Assembly (NCBI RefSeq): GCF_051900425.1
Contig: NZ_JBHZGK010000001.1
Span: 186,001 to 250,000, forward strand
Length of the DNA: 64,000 nucleotides
Source: Frateuria_A sp051900425
Lineage (GTDB): Bacteria; Pseudomonadota; Gammaproteobacteria; Xanthomonadales; Rhodanobacteraceae
Direction: 5' to 3'
Shown here: piece after piece, positions 23,854-32,926 of the stretch
Position numbering within the stretch: position 1 is the first letter of the stretch
Layout: every line of letters begins with the position of its first letter
Made by a program: the position numbers and the translations under genes
The notes under the pieces: generated by a model
Told to the model about the DNA's origin: nothing
Databases searched by the model: none
Seen by the model: only the letters and a program-made list of their open reading frames with translations

Positions 23854-26513
23854 GGCGCAGTTTCCATGGCATGTGCAAGGTCCTGCACCTGCAGGGCTTG
23901 CCGGAGCGCCTCGGCCGAGGCCTTGCTCTCGACATCCAGCGTGACGGGCTCGCCCGGCAGCAGGTCGAAGCCGTTGTCCGACAGGCCGGCATCGAGATCG
24001 CCGAAAGACACCCACACGTCGCGCGCCAGCGCATCGGTGGTGAGCGTCAGCGTGTAACCCCTTGCCGCAGGCGCGAGTTGCGCATGGACGTGTGGCTGCG
24101 GAAGGCGCAGGTCCTTCGGCAGCGCGAAGAACACCAGGTTGCGCGAGACGGGCTTGCCGTCTGCGATCAGTTCGAAGGCGGCGAACGTGGCGCGTGGATC
24201 GGCGCCATCGAGCAGTTGCGCATCGGTGTAACGGGCGATCTGCGTGCTTGCCAGCGGAGCCAATGTCACGTCGTGGTTTTCCTCGCGCCGCACGTGGCCG
24301 GCGAAGTCCATCAGGCGCAGCCGCCAGTGCGCGGCAAGCGGTGTCGTGCGGTCGGAGACCAGCGACACGGTGGTCGTTCCCTGATGACGCAACGCCGCCA
24401 CCAGCAGCGGCGCGTAGAACCGTCGGGCACGGAACTGCAGTGCCTTCCATCGGCCGTACGCATCGATGCTCGACCAGGTCACGCCCGGCCACAGGTCGTT
24501 GAGCTGCCAGTAAAGCGAACCCATCGACCTTGGCCGCGAGGCGCGCAGGTGCTCGGCCGCGAGCGCGATGCCGTCGGCCTGCATCACCTGGCTCAGGTAC
24601 ACCAGCGCGGGAAAGTCCTTCGGCTCGCCGTACTCCCGCCGCACGTAGTCGAGCAGGCGCCGGTCGCCGTTGCCGCCGTCGAACTTCTGGTGCGCGCGCA
24701 GCACCGGCGCATCCGCCTGCAACGGTGCTGCACCGGCGAACGCACGGATCGTGCGCAGGTCAGGGAACGACTGCAGGCCGTACTCGGACTGGAAACGCGG
24801 TGTGATGTCCAGGTAGGCGGTGGCGGGTCTGGCCTCGCCCGACCAGACGTCCCAGTAGTGGTAGTCACCGTCGTCCAGGCTGTTGGCGAAGCCATCGCCG
24901 CCCTGGCTGGGCGAACTCGGCCAGTAGGGCACGTCGGGATCGTTCTTCGCGACCACCTCGCGCAGCACCTTGCCGAACAGGTCGCCCATGCCTTGCCTGA
25001 TGCGTTCGTTTTCCTCCGGCGCCAGCGAGCGCTGGAGCGCCTTGCGGTCGCCCCACGACAACCAGCTGCTCTGCACCTCGTTGTTGCCGCACCAGAGCAC
25101 GATCGACGGATGGTCGGACAGGCGCTCGACCTGCTCGACTGCCTCCTGGCGGACGTTCGCCACGAAGGCGGCGTCCCGCGGCGGGATCGCGCCGCCGAAC
25201 ATGAAGTCCTGCCAGATCATCAGCCCCATGCGGTCGGCCATCGCATAGAAGGCGTCGGGCAGGTAGTAGCCGCCGCCCCAGACGCGCAGCATGTTCATGT
25301 TCGCCGCGCGTGCCGATGCGAGCGTCTGGCGCATGCGCGCCTCATCCACGCGGGTGGGGAAGCTGTCGAACGGAATCAGGTTGGCACCCTTGGCGAAGAT
25401 CGGGATGCCGTTGACGACGAACGCGAAGCTGCGGCCCCAGCGGTCCTTCTCGCGCCGAAGCTCGACCGTGCGCAACCCGATCTGGTGCGAACCTTCGTAA
25501 AGCGGCCTGTCGCTGTCACCCAGCCGCACGCGGACCGTGTACAGGTCCTGCGCGCCGTACCCTGCCGGGTACCACCGCTTCGGATGGTCGATCGTCAGTG
25601 GCACGCCCACGCGGTGGCGGCCCGCAAGCACTTCCACATCCGCAAGCCGCCGGGCCACCGGCTGGCCATCCGGCCCGTACACGCGTATTTCCGCGGGCAA
25701 CGAGGCGTCGCTGTCCGCGTCGATGTCCAGTTGCACGGCCAACTGCGCCGCCTGCGCATCCAGGCGCTTCTGCGCGACATGGAACTCGGCCACGCGCGGC
25801 CCGTCCCAGCTGTCCAGATGCACCGGCTGCCAGATGCCTTCGGTCACGATGCGCGGACCCCAGTCCCAGCCGTACTGGTAGGCGGCCTTGCGCACGTAGT
25901 TGGCCGTCTGCAGGCCCTTGGGCTCGTCGCCGAAGGCCGAGTCGAACTCGCCCGGCAACGCGTACGGCTGCCGCTTGAGCCAGGGCTGCAGGCGCTTGAT
26001 GGGCGAGAACAGCCGCACTTCCAGCGTGTTGCCGCCAGCGTGCAGCCAGGGCTTCGCGGGTGCGGCCCAACGCCGGAACATGTTGTCCGCGTCGAGCAGC
26101 TTGTGCCCGTTGAGGTAGACCTCGGCAAAGGTGTCCAGCCCGTCGAACACCAGTTGGACGTGGCGGCGCGCCAGCGTGGCCTCATCCACATCGAAACGGG
26201 TGCGGTAGGTCCAGTCGGACAAGCCCACCCACTGGATCGCCGCCTCGTTCTGTCCCACGAAGGGATCGGCCACCAGCCCGGCCGCCATCAGGTCGGTCTG
26301 CACCGTGCCCGGCACGGTGGCGGCGAGCCAGCGGGCCGCTTGCGGGTGCTCCGCCTCGTGCGCATCGCCCGCTGCGAGGCGGACCTGCCAGCCCTGGTCC
26401 AGACGCTGCGTCGCCGGTGCCGCCCACCCCGGACCCGTCAACAGCAGCGCACCGACGAAGCCGGCCAGGCCCGGCATCAGGCGCGTTCTGGCGGGCGCGG
26501 GCTGGATCGTCAT
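23850..26513 (-). CDS. GH2 beta-mannosidase
   Basis: An 887-residue glycoside hydrolase family 2 enzyme of the beta-mannosidase type. An N-terminal Sec-type signal (about 1-32) is followed by the sugar-binding jelly roll, an immunoglobulin-like domain and the TIM barrel. Acid/base Glu479 is in WCGNNE and nucleophile Glu577 in FQSEYGLQ. These enzymes hydrolyse the beta-1,4-mannose of mannans or of the N-glycan core. The start at 26513 overlaps the cutC stop by 4 bases, and the end overlaps the GH125 start by 4. The placement with two alpha-mannosidases suggests N-glycan or mannoprotein degradation in the periplasm. Confidence 0.93.
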   Translation of the reverse strand: MTIQPAPARTRLMPGLAGFVGALLLTGPGWAAPATQRLDQGWQVRLAAGDAHEAEHPQAARWLAATVPGTVQTDLMAAGLVADPFVGQNEAAIQWVGLSDWTYRTRFDVDEATLARRHVQLVFDGLDTFAEVYLNGHKLLDADNMFRRWAAPAKPWLHAGGNTLEVRLFSPIKRLQPWLKRQPYALPGEFDSAFGDEPKGLQTANYVRKAAYQYGWDWGPRIVTEGIWQPVHLDSWDGPRVAEFHVAQKRLDAQAAQLAVQLDIDADSDASLPAEIRVYGPDGQPVARRLADVEVLAGRHRVGVPLTIDHPKRWYPAGYGAQDLYTVRVRLGDSDRPLYEGSHQIGLRTVELRREKDRWGRSFAFVVNGIPIFAKGANLIPFDSFPTRVDEARMRQTLASARAANMNMLRVWGGGYYLPDAFYAMADRMGLMIWQDFMFGGAIPPRDAAFVANVRQEAVEQVERLSDHPSIVLWCGNNEVQSSWLSWGDRKALQRSLAPEENERIRQGMGDLFGKVLREVVAKNDPDVPYWPSSPSQGGDGFANSLDDGDYHYWDVWSGEARPATAYLDITPRFQSEYGLQSFPDLRTIRAFAGAAPLQADAPVLRAHQKFDGGNGDRRLLDYVRREYGEPKDFPALVYLSQVMQADGIALAAEHLRASRPRSMGSLYWQLNDLWPGVTWSSIDAYGRWKALQFRARRFYAPLLVAALRHQGTTTVSLVSDRTTPLAAHWRLRLMDFAGHVRREENHDVTLAPLASTQIARYTDAQLLDGADPRATFAAFELIADGKPVSRNLVFFALPKDLRLPQPHVHAQLAPAARGYTLTLTTDALARDVWVSFGDLDAGLSDNGFDLLPGEPVTLDVESKASAEALRQALQVQDLAHAMETAP

Positions 26514-27292
26514 GACACTCCGCGCTGGGCCGAGGCCGCGATGTCGCGGGCGGCCAGGTCTTGGAGCACCGATACCATCGCGTGGACTTCCGCCGCGTCG
26601 CTTCGCCATTCACCCGTCGTCATGCCATCCAGCCCTGTCTGCCGATGGCGCATGCCCGACGGCAACGCACGCTTCGCCGAAGCATGGAACTCTCGCGCGC
26701 CCGTCGCCTGGGCCAGCGCAGCGATGTTGCCGGCATGGATACCCGCACCGGGCATGACCACCAGCCGCCCGGCCGCCTGTTGCACCAATGCGCCCAAGGC
26801 GACCGCGCCCTCCATCGCACTCGCCCGCGCGCCGGAACTGAGCACGCGCTCGCACCCCAGCCCGATCACCGCCTCCAACGCCTGAGCCGGGTCCGCGACC
26901 ATGTCGAAGGCACGATGGAACGTGACGCCCAGCCGCCCGGCCGCACCGACCAGCGCCCGGCATCGCGCCTGGTCGACCCGACCCTCGGCGTCCAGCACGC
27001 CAAGCACCACGCCGTCGCACCCCAGCGCCACACAGGCCTCGACGTCACGCAGCATCACTTCGCACTCGAAGTCGTTGTATAGGAAATCGCCCGCGCGCGG
27101 CCGGATCAACACGTACAGCGGAATCGTCAGCCGATCCCGCGCGGTGGCAATCTCGGCGTAGGAAGGCGTCACGCCCCCCAGCTCCAGCGCCGCGCACAAC
27201 TCCACCCGCCCGGCGCCACCTTCCTGCGCGGCGAGCGCGGAGGCGACCGAATTGGCGGCGACTTCGAGCAGCGCGGGGGTGGGATTGCGCAT
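26510..27292 (-). CDS. cutC: CutC family protein
   Basis: A 260-residue TIM-barrel protein of the CutC family. Typical segments are LEVAANSVASALAAQEGGA near the N-terminus, VLIRPRAGDFLY, and FHRAFDM. The family was named for copper homeostasis in E. coli, but that role is disputed and the biochemical activity is not settled. Here it is first in an operon with three mannosidases and overlaps the GH2 gene by ATGA, which points to a role in sugar or glycan handling. This link is inference from position. Confidence 0.9.
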   Translation of the reverse strand: MRNPTPALLEVAANSVASALAAQEGGAGRVELCAALELGGVTPSYAEIATARDRLTIPLYVLIRPRAGDFLYNDFECEVMLRDVEACVALGCDGVVLGVLDAEGRVDQARCRALVGAAGRLGVTFHRAFDMVADPAQALEAVIGLGCERVLSSGARASAMEGAVALGALVQQAAGRLVVMPGAGIHAGNIAALAQATGAREFHASAKRALPSGMRHRQTGLDGMTTGEWRSDAAEVHAMVSVLQDLAARDIAASAQRGVS

Positions 27293-27389
27293 CAGGACGC
27301 CCGCTCACTCGCGCAGGAACCCCGCAGGCCGGGGATGCAGCCGGGCACGCTTGGATTGGGTGGCGGGCAGCCCATGATGGCCTATGATT

Positions 27390-27401
27390 TAGATCGATCT
27401 A
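27390..27401. promoter_or_regulatory. 12-bp palindrome between cutC and the GlxA-type regulator
   Basis: TAGATCGATCTA is a perfect 12-bp palindrome, in an unusually AT-rich spot of the 201-base divergent gap. It is a candidate operator for the mannosidase operon or for the AraC-type gene. It differs from the LacI operator at 41749. A palindrome of this size can arise by chance once per several megabases, so its position is the main support. Confidence 0.35.
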
Positions 27402-27493
27402 TACGGCACGGTAGCATCGCTCGGACAACCATGCATGCGGCGGTGCAGTAACCCCGTAGGCTTGCCCCCCGCGGGGCCGATTACGATGGCGAG

Positions 27494-28468
27494 ATGACCA
27501 GACCCAACTCGATCAAAACCATCGGCCTGCTCGCCTATGACGATATGCAGGCGCTCGACCTGGCCGGTCCGCTGGACGTATTTGGCGCAGCCAACGCGTT
27601 CGGGTCGGGCTCGCCGAGCTATGAGCTTTGCGTCATAGGCCTGGGCACCCACGCGGTGCGCGCGGAGAACGGCCTGGCCATCGTGCCCGATCATGCGCTC
27701 GAAGGCGCACCGCCGCTGGACACCTTGTTGATCCCCGGTGGCGCCGGCGCCCGCCAAGGCCTTGATCGCGACGCGAGGCTGCTGGGCTGGGTGCGCGAGC
27801 GGGCGCTGCTGACGCGTCGCGTCGTTTCGGTCTGCACCGGCGCCTACATCCTCGCGGCGACCGGTTTGCTTGACGGTCGGGCGGTTACCACGCACTGGCA
27901 GTTCGCGGACGATTTGACGCGCCGGCATCCGGCTCTGCGCGTGGACCCGGACCGCCTGTTCATTCGCGACGGATCTTTCGCAACGTCGGGAGGGTTGACC
28001 GCCGGCATGGACCTGGCGCTCGCACTCGTCGAGGAGGACCTGGGCGCCCCGGCCGCCCTCAGCGTGGCCCGCCATTTGGTGATGTACGTGAGACGACCGG
28101 GTAACCAGGCGCAGTTCTCGGCACCGCTGGCTGCGCAAGCGCAGGGCGATCGTCGGATGGGCGCGTTGGTGGACTGGCTGCTGGCGCACCTCGACAGCCA
28201 CCTCAGCGTCGAGCGCATGGCCGAACAGGTCGCCATGAGTACGCGCCACTTCCGCCGGGTGTTTGCCGACACCTTCGACACGACGCCGGCGCGTTTCGTG
28301 GAGAAGTTGCGGCTGGAACAGGCTTGCCTTCGGCTGACGGTCAGCCGCGCATCGGTCGAACGCATCGCCGCGGGTGTCGGATTCGGCAGCGCGGATGCGT
28401 TCCGTCGCGCCTTCCGGGCGCGCTACGGCACCTCGCCCCACGCCTACCGCGAGTGCTTCTCCCGCTGA
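27494..28468 (+). CDS. GlxA-type AraC family transcriptional regulator
   Basis: A 324-residue regulator with an N-terminal DJ-1/PfpI-like domain (about 8-195) and a C-terminal AraC-type double helix-turn-helix (about 225-322). The nucleophile-elbow cysteine is in SVCTGAYILA, but in GlxA-type regulators this domain senses a ligand and does not act as a peptidase. The C-terminal signature with FGSADAFRRAFRARYG is typical of AraC. It is divergent from the cutC-mannosidase operon and could control it, or act on the cytochrome P460 gene downstream. Confidence 0.9.
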   Translation: MTRPNSIKTIGLLAYDDMQALDLAGPLDVFGAANAFGSGSPSYELCVIGLGTHAVRAENGLAIVPDHALEGAPPLDTLLIPGGAGARQGLDRDARLLGWVRERALLTRRVVSVCTGAYILAATGLLDGRAVTTHWQFADDLTRRHPALRVDPDRLFIRDGSFATSGGLTAGMDLALALVEEDLGAPAALSVARHLVMYVRRPGNQAQFSAPLAAQAQGDRRMGALVDWLLAHLDSHLSVERMAEQVAMSTRHFRRVFADTFDTTPARFVEKLRLEQACLRLTVSRASVERIAAGVGFGSADAFRRAFRARYGTSPHAYRECFSR

Positions 28469-28554
28469 ATTCTGGCCGGAACCGTCGGCATCCTGTCCTT
28501 CCCGCCGTGCTTCCCGGCGCCACACTGTTTCCCACTGTTCCCCGGACTCCCCTC

Positions 28555-29160
28555 GTGCTCGCCATCACCCGCTACTTGCCGCTCGCCGTCGCTCTTGCAC
28601 TGGCCGTGCCGGTTTCCGCCAGCGAGACTGCCGCCAGCCGTACCCGCGTCCCGGTCTACACTGCCGATGGCGAGCTGGTGCTGCCTTCGGATTACCGCGA
28701 GTGGGTCTTCCTCAGTGCCGGCCTGGGCATGAGCTACAGCGAGAAGGCCCCGGCTGGCGAGCCGACTTTCGACAACACGTTCGTGGATCCGGAGAGCTAC
28801 CGCGAGTTCGTCCGCACCGGCACCTGGCCCGACAAGACGCAGATCGTGCTTGAAATGCGCGATTCGACCAGCCGCGGCTCGATAAACCGGCACGGCTACT
28901 ACCAGCGCGGAGGCGCGCAGGATGTCGAGGTCCACGTGAAGGACACCGCGCGCTTCAGCGGCTGGGCCTTTTTCGGCTTCGACGGGAAGACTTCGGCCAA
29001 ACGGATCCCGCAAAGCGCGCCGTGCTATGCCTGCCACGCCGCCCACGGGGCGGTGGATACGACCTTCGTGCAGTTCTATCCGACGCTGTTGCCGCTTGCC
29101 CGGCAACACGCCACGCTGAGCGCTGCGTTTCTCGAAGACGAAGGAAGGACGATCAAATAG
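28555..29160 (+). CDS. Cytochrome P460 family protein
   Basis: A 201-residue periplasmic c-type haem protein. An N-terminal signal peptide ending at VSASETAA is followed by a P460-type domain with the conserved block DYREWVFLSAGLGMSY and one CxxCH haem site, CYACH, near residue 161. Members oxidise hydroxylamine or detoxify related nitrogen compounds, but many homologues lack proven activity. GTG 28555 gives a normal signal peptide. An alternative GTG lies at 28507, so the start is not certain. Confidence 0.8.
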   Translation: MLAITRYLPLAVALALAVPVSASETAASRTRVPVYTADGELVLPSDYREWVFLSAGLGMSYSEKAPAGEPTFDNTFVDPESYREFVRTGTWPDKTQIVLEMRDSTSRGSINRHGYYQRGGAQDVEVHVKDTARFSGWAFFGFDGKTSAKRIPQSAPCYACHAAHGAVDTTFVQFYPTLLPLARQHATLSAAFLEDEGRTIK

Positions 29161-29201
29161 GCTCTGTCGGGCTGCCACGGGGCGAGCGGACGCCCGCAGG
29201 C

Positions 29202-30584
29202 TCAGCACTCGATGACGTTCACCGCCAGCCCGCCGCGGCTGGTTTCCTTGTACTTGTCCTTCATGTCCCGCCCGGTGTCGCGCATGGTCTTGATGACCTT
29301 GTCCAGACTGACGCGGTGTTTGCCGTCGCTCTTGAGCGCCATGCGGCTGGCGTTGATGGCCTTGACCGAGCCCATGGCGTTGCGCTCGATGCAGGGAATC
29401 TGCACCAGGCCGCCGATGGGGTCGCAGGTGAGTCCGAGATTGTGTTCCATGCCGATCTCGGCGGCGTTCTCGACCTGCCAGATGCTGCCGCCCAGCGCGG
29501 CGGTGAGGCCGCCGGCGGCCATCGAGCAGGCGACGCCGACCTCGCCCTGGCAGCCGACTTCGGCGCCGGAGATGGAGGCGTTTTCCTTGTAGAGGATGCC
29601 GATGGCGGCGGCGGTCAGCAGGTAGTCGACGATGCCGTTCTCGTCCGCCTTCGGGCAGAAGCGCAGGTAGTAGTGGCCGACCGCGGGCACGATGCCGGCG
29701 GCGCCGTTGGTCGGCGCGGTCACGACGCGGCCACCGGCGGCGTTTTCCTCGTTGACGGCCAGCGCGTAGAGGTTGACCCAGTCCAGGATGGTGAGCGGGT
29801 CCTTCAGCGCGGCCTCGGGCTGGTTGCGCAGCTCATCGGCCATCGCCGGGGCGCGGCGCGCGACGTGCAGGCCGCCGGGCAGGGTGCCGGGCGAGCGCAG
29901 GCCGCGCGAGACGCAATCGGCCATGGCCTTCCAGATGGTCAGCAGGCCGGCGCGGGTTTCCGTCTCCGGGCGCCACACGCTTTCGTTGGCCATCATCAGC
30001 TGGGCGATGGTCATGCCGTGCTGCTCGCACAGCGCCAGCAGGCGGTCGCCGGTGGAGAACGGGTAGGGCAGTTCGGTGGTGTCGGCGACGATGCGGTCTT
30101 CGGCCGCCTCGTCGTGGTTCACCACGAAGCCGCCGCCGACCGAATAGTAATCACGCGTGGCCAGCTCGTTCCCGTCCGCGTCGTAGGCGGTGAAACGCAT
30201 GCCGTTCGTATGCAGCGGCAGCTTCTGGCGCTTGTTGAAGACCAGGTCGGCCTTCTCGTCGAAGGCGATCTCGTGCTTGCCCAGCACGCACAGCCTGCGG
30301 GTGGCGCGGATGCGGGCGAGGATGTCGGGGATGAGGTCCGGATCGATCGTGTCCGGGTGGTGGCCTTCGAAGCCCAGCAGCACTGCCTTGTCGGTGCCAT
30401 GGCCGCGGCCGGTCATCGCCAGCGAGCCGTAGAGCTCGGCACGTACGCGCGCGACGCGATCGAGCACGCCCTTCTCCTCCAGCCAGCGCTCGCCGAAGCG
30501 GGCAGCCGCGCGCATCGGCCCGACCGTGTGCGAGGACGACGGCCCGATGCCGATCTTGAAGATGTCGAAAACGCTGACGGCCAT
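29202..30584 (-). CDS. sdaA: L-serine ammonia-lyase (single-chain)
   Basis: A 460-residue iron-sulfur L-serine dehydratase that converts serine to pyruvate and ammonia. The N-terminal beta domain begins FDIFKIGIGPSSSHT and the C-terminal alpha domain carries the cluster-ligand region GCQGEVGVACSMAAG, with LTCDPIGGLVQIPC later. The length matches single-polypeptide SdaA. It appears monocistronic, convergent with the P460 gene and divergent from the glutaredoxin-like gene. Confidence 0.95.
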   Translation of the reverse strand: MAVSVFDIFKIGIGPSSSHTVGPMRAAARFGERWLEEKGVLDRVARVRAELYGSLAMTGRGHGTDKAVLLGFEGHHPDTIDPDLIPDILARIRATRRLCVLGKHEIAFDEKADLVFNKRQKLPLHTNGMRFTAYDADGNELATRDYYSVGGGFVVNHDEAAEDRIVADTTELPYPFSTGDRLLALCEQHGMTIAQLMMANESVWRPETETRAGLLTIWKAMADCVSRGLRSPGTLPGGLHVARRAPAMADELRNQPEAALKDPLTILDWVNLYALAVNEENAAGGRVVTAPTNGAAGIVPAVGHYYLRFCPKADENGIVDYLLTAAAIGILYKENASISGAEVGCQGEVGVACSMAAGGLTAALGGSIWQVENAAEIGMEHNLGLTCDPIGGLVQIPCIERNAMGSVKAINASRMALKSDGKHRVSLDKVIKTMRDTGRDMKDKYKETSRGGLAVNVIEC

Positions 30585-30660
30585 GGGTGCGCTGCGTGGG
30601 ATGGGGTGAACCCGTTATTCTACGCGCCCCCTTCACGCTTGGCAGTCCATTCGCCGCCGC

Positions 30661-30891
30661 ATGGCCGACCTTGTTCTCTACCAGCGCGACTACTGCCACC
30701 TGTGCGACCAGGCGCTCGCCGTGCTTGCCGCGGCGCGGGCGCCGGAGTTCGACAGCGTTTGGGTGGATGACGATGAGGCGCTCGAGGAACGCTACGGCAC
30801 GCGGGTGCCGGTATTGCGCGATGCCAGGGACGGGCGGGAGCTCGATTGGCCGTTCGATGCGGAGGCGGTGCGGAGGTTCGTGAGGGGCTGA
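30661..30891 (+). CDS. Glutaredoxin-like protein
   Basis: A 76-residue thioredoxin-fold protein of the short glutaredoxin-like group (DUF836 type). The redox motif YCHLC at 11-15 follows the first strand LVLYQRD, and the cis-proline strand RVPVLRD is visible. It would act in cytosolic thiol-disulfide exchange or as a scaffold; no specific partner is evident. ATG 30661 begins directly with the first strand. Confidence 0.85.
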   Translation: MADLVLYQRDYCHLCDQALAVLAAARAPEFDSVWVDDDEALEERYGTRVPVLRDARDGRELDWPFDAEAVRRFVRG

Positions 30892-30899
30892 GGCAAGGC

Positions 30900-31068
30900 T
30901 TCCCCCATCCGCCCTTCGGGCACCTTCCCCCGTGGAACGGGGGAAGGACCGTAGCGGGCGCTCCCCGGATGAGCCTGCCTCCGTGGAATGGAGAACGATC
31001 GAAGCGGGCGCTCCCCGAGTGAGCCTTCCCCGTTCCACGGGGAAGGTGCCGACAGGCGGATGGGGGTT
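30900..31068. repeat. Family B repeat cluster
   Basis: The block CCCCCATCCGCCCTTCGGGC with a CCTTCCCCCGTGGAACGGGG stem, a degenerate middle part (two copies of GAAGCGGGCGCTCCCC-like sequence about 60 bp apart), and a closing inverted block fill the gap between the glutaredoxin-like gene and the YceI gene. The elements face each other between two convergent genes. Confidence 0.75.
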
Positions 31069-31078
31069 CCGCGGAGCG

Positions 31079-31645
31079 CTACTTCGGCGCGAGCACCAAG
31101 TGCGCGTTGACGGTCACGTCGTTGCCGATCACCGAGGTGTCGGCGTACTCGCCCCCGCCCACGCCGTAGTCCAGCCGCTTGAGCGTGCCGCTGACGTCCA
31201 TCAGCGCGGTGCCGCCCGGTTGCGGGGTGAAGGTCACGGTGAGGTCGAGCGGGTGGGCCTCGCCGCGCAGGGTCAACCGGCCCCGCGCGATGACGTGCGT
31301 ACCGGCCTGGACGAACTCGGTCGCCACGTAGCGGGCCTGCGGGTACTTGGTCGCGTTGAAGAAGTCCGCCCCTGGCAGCGCGCCGTCGCGGTCGGCATCG
31401 CCGGTGCTGGCGCTGGTGGTGTCCACGGCCACGTCGAATTTCGATTGCGCCAGGTGTGCCGGGTCGAAGCGGATCGCCGCGTGCCACTGCGCGAAGCTGC
31501 CCTGGAACGGCGCGCCCTGGAAGGTCGCGGTGAAGCCGAGCGTGCTCTGGTCCTGCAGCACGCGGTAATCGGTGGCCGAGACCGCCATCGGCAAGGCGAG
31601 GCAGAACAGCAGCGGAGCCAGGTGCCGCAGGGCCGGTCGGGTCAT
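31079..31645 (-). CDS. YceI family periplasmic protein (downstream copy)
   Basis: A 188-residue lipocalin-like protein with a Sec signal (cleavage near SAT-DY, about residue 24). YceI proteins bind polyprenyl or isoprenoid molecules in a beta-barrel. Family features are YRVLQDQSTLGFTATFQGAP near the N-terminus and DFFNATKYPQARY in the middle. The ATG at 31645 overlaps the stop of the cytochrome b561 gene (ATGA). It is the last gene of a YceI-b561-YceI operon. Confidence 0.9.
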   Translation of the reverse strand: MTRPALRHLAPLLFCLALPMAVSATDYRVLQDQSTLGFTATFQGAPFQGSFAQWHAAIRFDPAHLAQSKFDVAVDTTSASTGDADRDGALPGADFFNATKYPQARYVATEFVQAGTHVIARGRLTLRGEAHPLDLTVTFTPQPGGTALMDVSGTLKRLDYGVGGGEYADTSVIGNDVTVNAHLVLAPK

Positions 31646-32214
31646 GCAGTATCTCCCTTGGACTGGCGACGCAGGCGGGCGAACGGCCACATCCGGCGAA
31701 GCACGTCGTCGTTGTCGAACACATGGTGCTTGAGCGCCGCGCCGACGTGGGCCACGAGCACAAGCAACAGGATCCAGAAAAGGTATTCATGCACCTCGTG
31801 CGAGAAGCGGCGCAGGTCGGGGTTCTTCGCGGCGATCGCGGGCAGGTTGAACAGCTTGAAGAACTGCAGCGGGTAACCGCGGACGGAGTTGAACCACCAG
31901 CCCGACAGCGGCAGCGCGGCGACCAGGACGTACAGCACGGCGTGAACCACGCGCGCGGCCCATAGTTGCCAGCGTGGCGCCGGCAACTCGCGCGGCGGGC
32001 GGTTGAACGCACGCCACAGAACGCGCAACACGAACAGCGCAAGCACGGTGAGGCCGATCGACTTGTGCAGCGCCATCCAGTTGACCTTCTGCATCGGCGA
32101 GCTGGCCAGGTCCATCAGCAGGCCGAACACGCCGTTGCCCAGGATGAGCAACGCGATCGTCCAGTGGAAGAACTTGGCGACGGCGCCCCAGCGCCACTCG
32201 TCATTTCGCAACAT
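31642..32214 (-). CDS. Cytochrome b561 family protein
   Basis: A 190-residue inner-membrane di-haem cytochrome with four hydrophobic segments. Candidate haem ligands are histidines in KFFHWTIA, ALHKSIG, RFSHEVHEY and LVAHVGAALKHH. Members move electrons between ubiquinol and periplasmic partners. Sitting between two YceI genes, with overlaps on both sides, it probably forms a redox unit with isoprenoid-binding YceI proteins, for example in quinone-linked stress defence. That role is inference. Confidence 0.9.
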   Translation of the reverse strand: MLRNDEWRWGAVAKFFHWTIALLILGNGVFGLLMDLASSPMQKVNWMALHKSIGLTVLALFVLRVLWRAFNRPPRELPAPRWQLWAARVVHAVLYVLVAALPLSGWWFNSVRGYPLQFFKLFNLPAIAAKNPDLRRFSHEVHEYLFWILLLVLVAHVGAALKHHVFDNDDVLRRMWPFARLRRQSKGDTA

Positions 32215-32818
32215 CGGCGTCCTCCTGGTGGCGTTCCTCGCGGATGGCCTCGATTTCCAGCCACACGGACACGTGCTGGCCGATCGAGCCCTGGTTGGCG
32301 GTCATGCCGAAATCGGTGCGGTCGAGCATGGCGGTGGCGGAAAAACCGGCGACGGTGTGCAGGCCGAAGATGGTGCGCGCCTGGCGGTTGAACGTAAACG
32401 GAATGTCGACGGGACGGGTGAGGCCCCGCAAGGTCAGGTTGCCATGCAGCACGCCGTGATGGTCGTCCCTGCGTTCGACCGAGGTGCTGGCGAAGTGGGC
32501 GTAGCGCGCCTTGTCCGCGTCGAGGAAAGCAGGCTTGAGGACCGCGGCGTTCCAGTCCGCGTCGCCCATGTCGAGGCTGGCCAGGTCGATGTCCAGCGTC
32601 GTGGCGGCGTGGCTCCAGTCGTCCGGATCGAAGCGCAGCCAGCCGCGCGCGATGTGCAGGCGGCCGAACGGACGCGAATAGCCATCGTGGCTCACGCTGA
32701 AGAGGATCTGGCTGTGCACCGTGTCGTAGCGGTAGCGATGCCCGGCCGCGCCCGCGGCGAGCGGACACAGCAGGGCGGCGCAGGCAAGCAGGCGGGCAGT
32801 GGCGGGCAGGGCGCTCAT
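32201..32818 (-). CDS. YceI family periplasmic protein (upstream copy)
   Basis: A 205-residue second YceI-type protein with a Sec signal ending near AAGAAG. It shares the family pattern YDTVHSQILFSVSHDGYSRPFG, but it is clearly diverged from the copy at 31079 and so is not a recent tandem duplicate. The ATG at 32818 is used in preference to the TTG three bases upstream. Its end overlaps the b561 start by 14 bases. Confidence 0.88.
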   Translation of the reverse strand: MSALPATARLLACAALLCPLAAGAAGHRYRYDTVHSQILFSVSHDGYSRPFGRLHIARGWLRFDPDDWSHAATTLDIDLASLDMGDADWNAAVLKPAFLDADKARYAHFASTSVERRDDHHGVLHGNLTLRGLTRPVDIPFTFNRQARTIFGLHTVAGFSATAMLDRTDFGMTANQGSIGQHVSVWLEIEAIREERHQEDADVAK

Positions 32819-32926
32819 CAAGCCAAGTCTGGACGATCGTTGGCGTGGGTGCCAGCGCGAATCCTTGGCGTTTCATGCACGCCCCGCGTGTCAAACCTCC
32901 AGACCCGCCATTTTTGGAGGTAGGCC

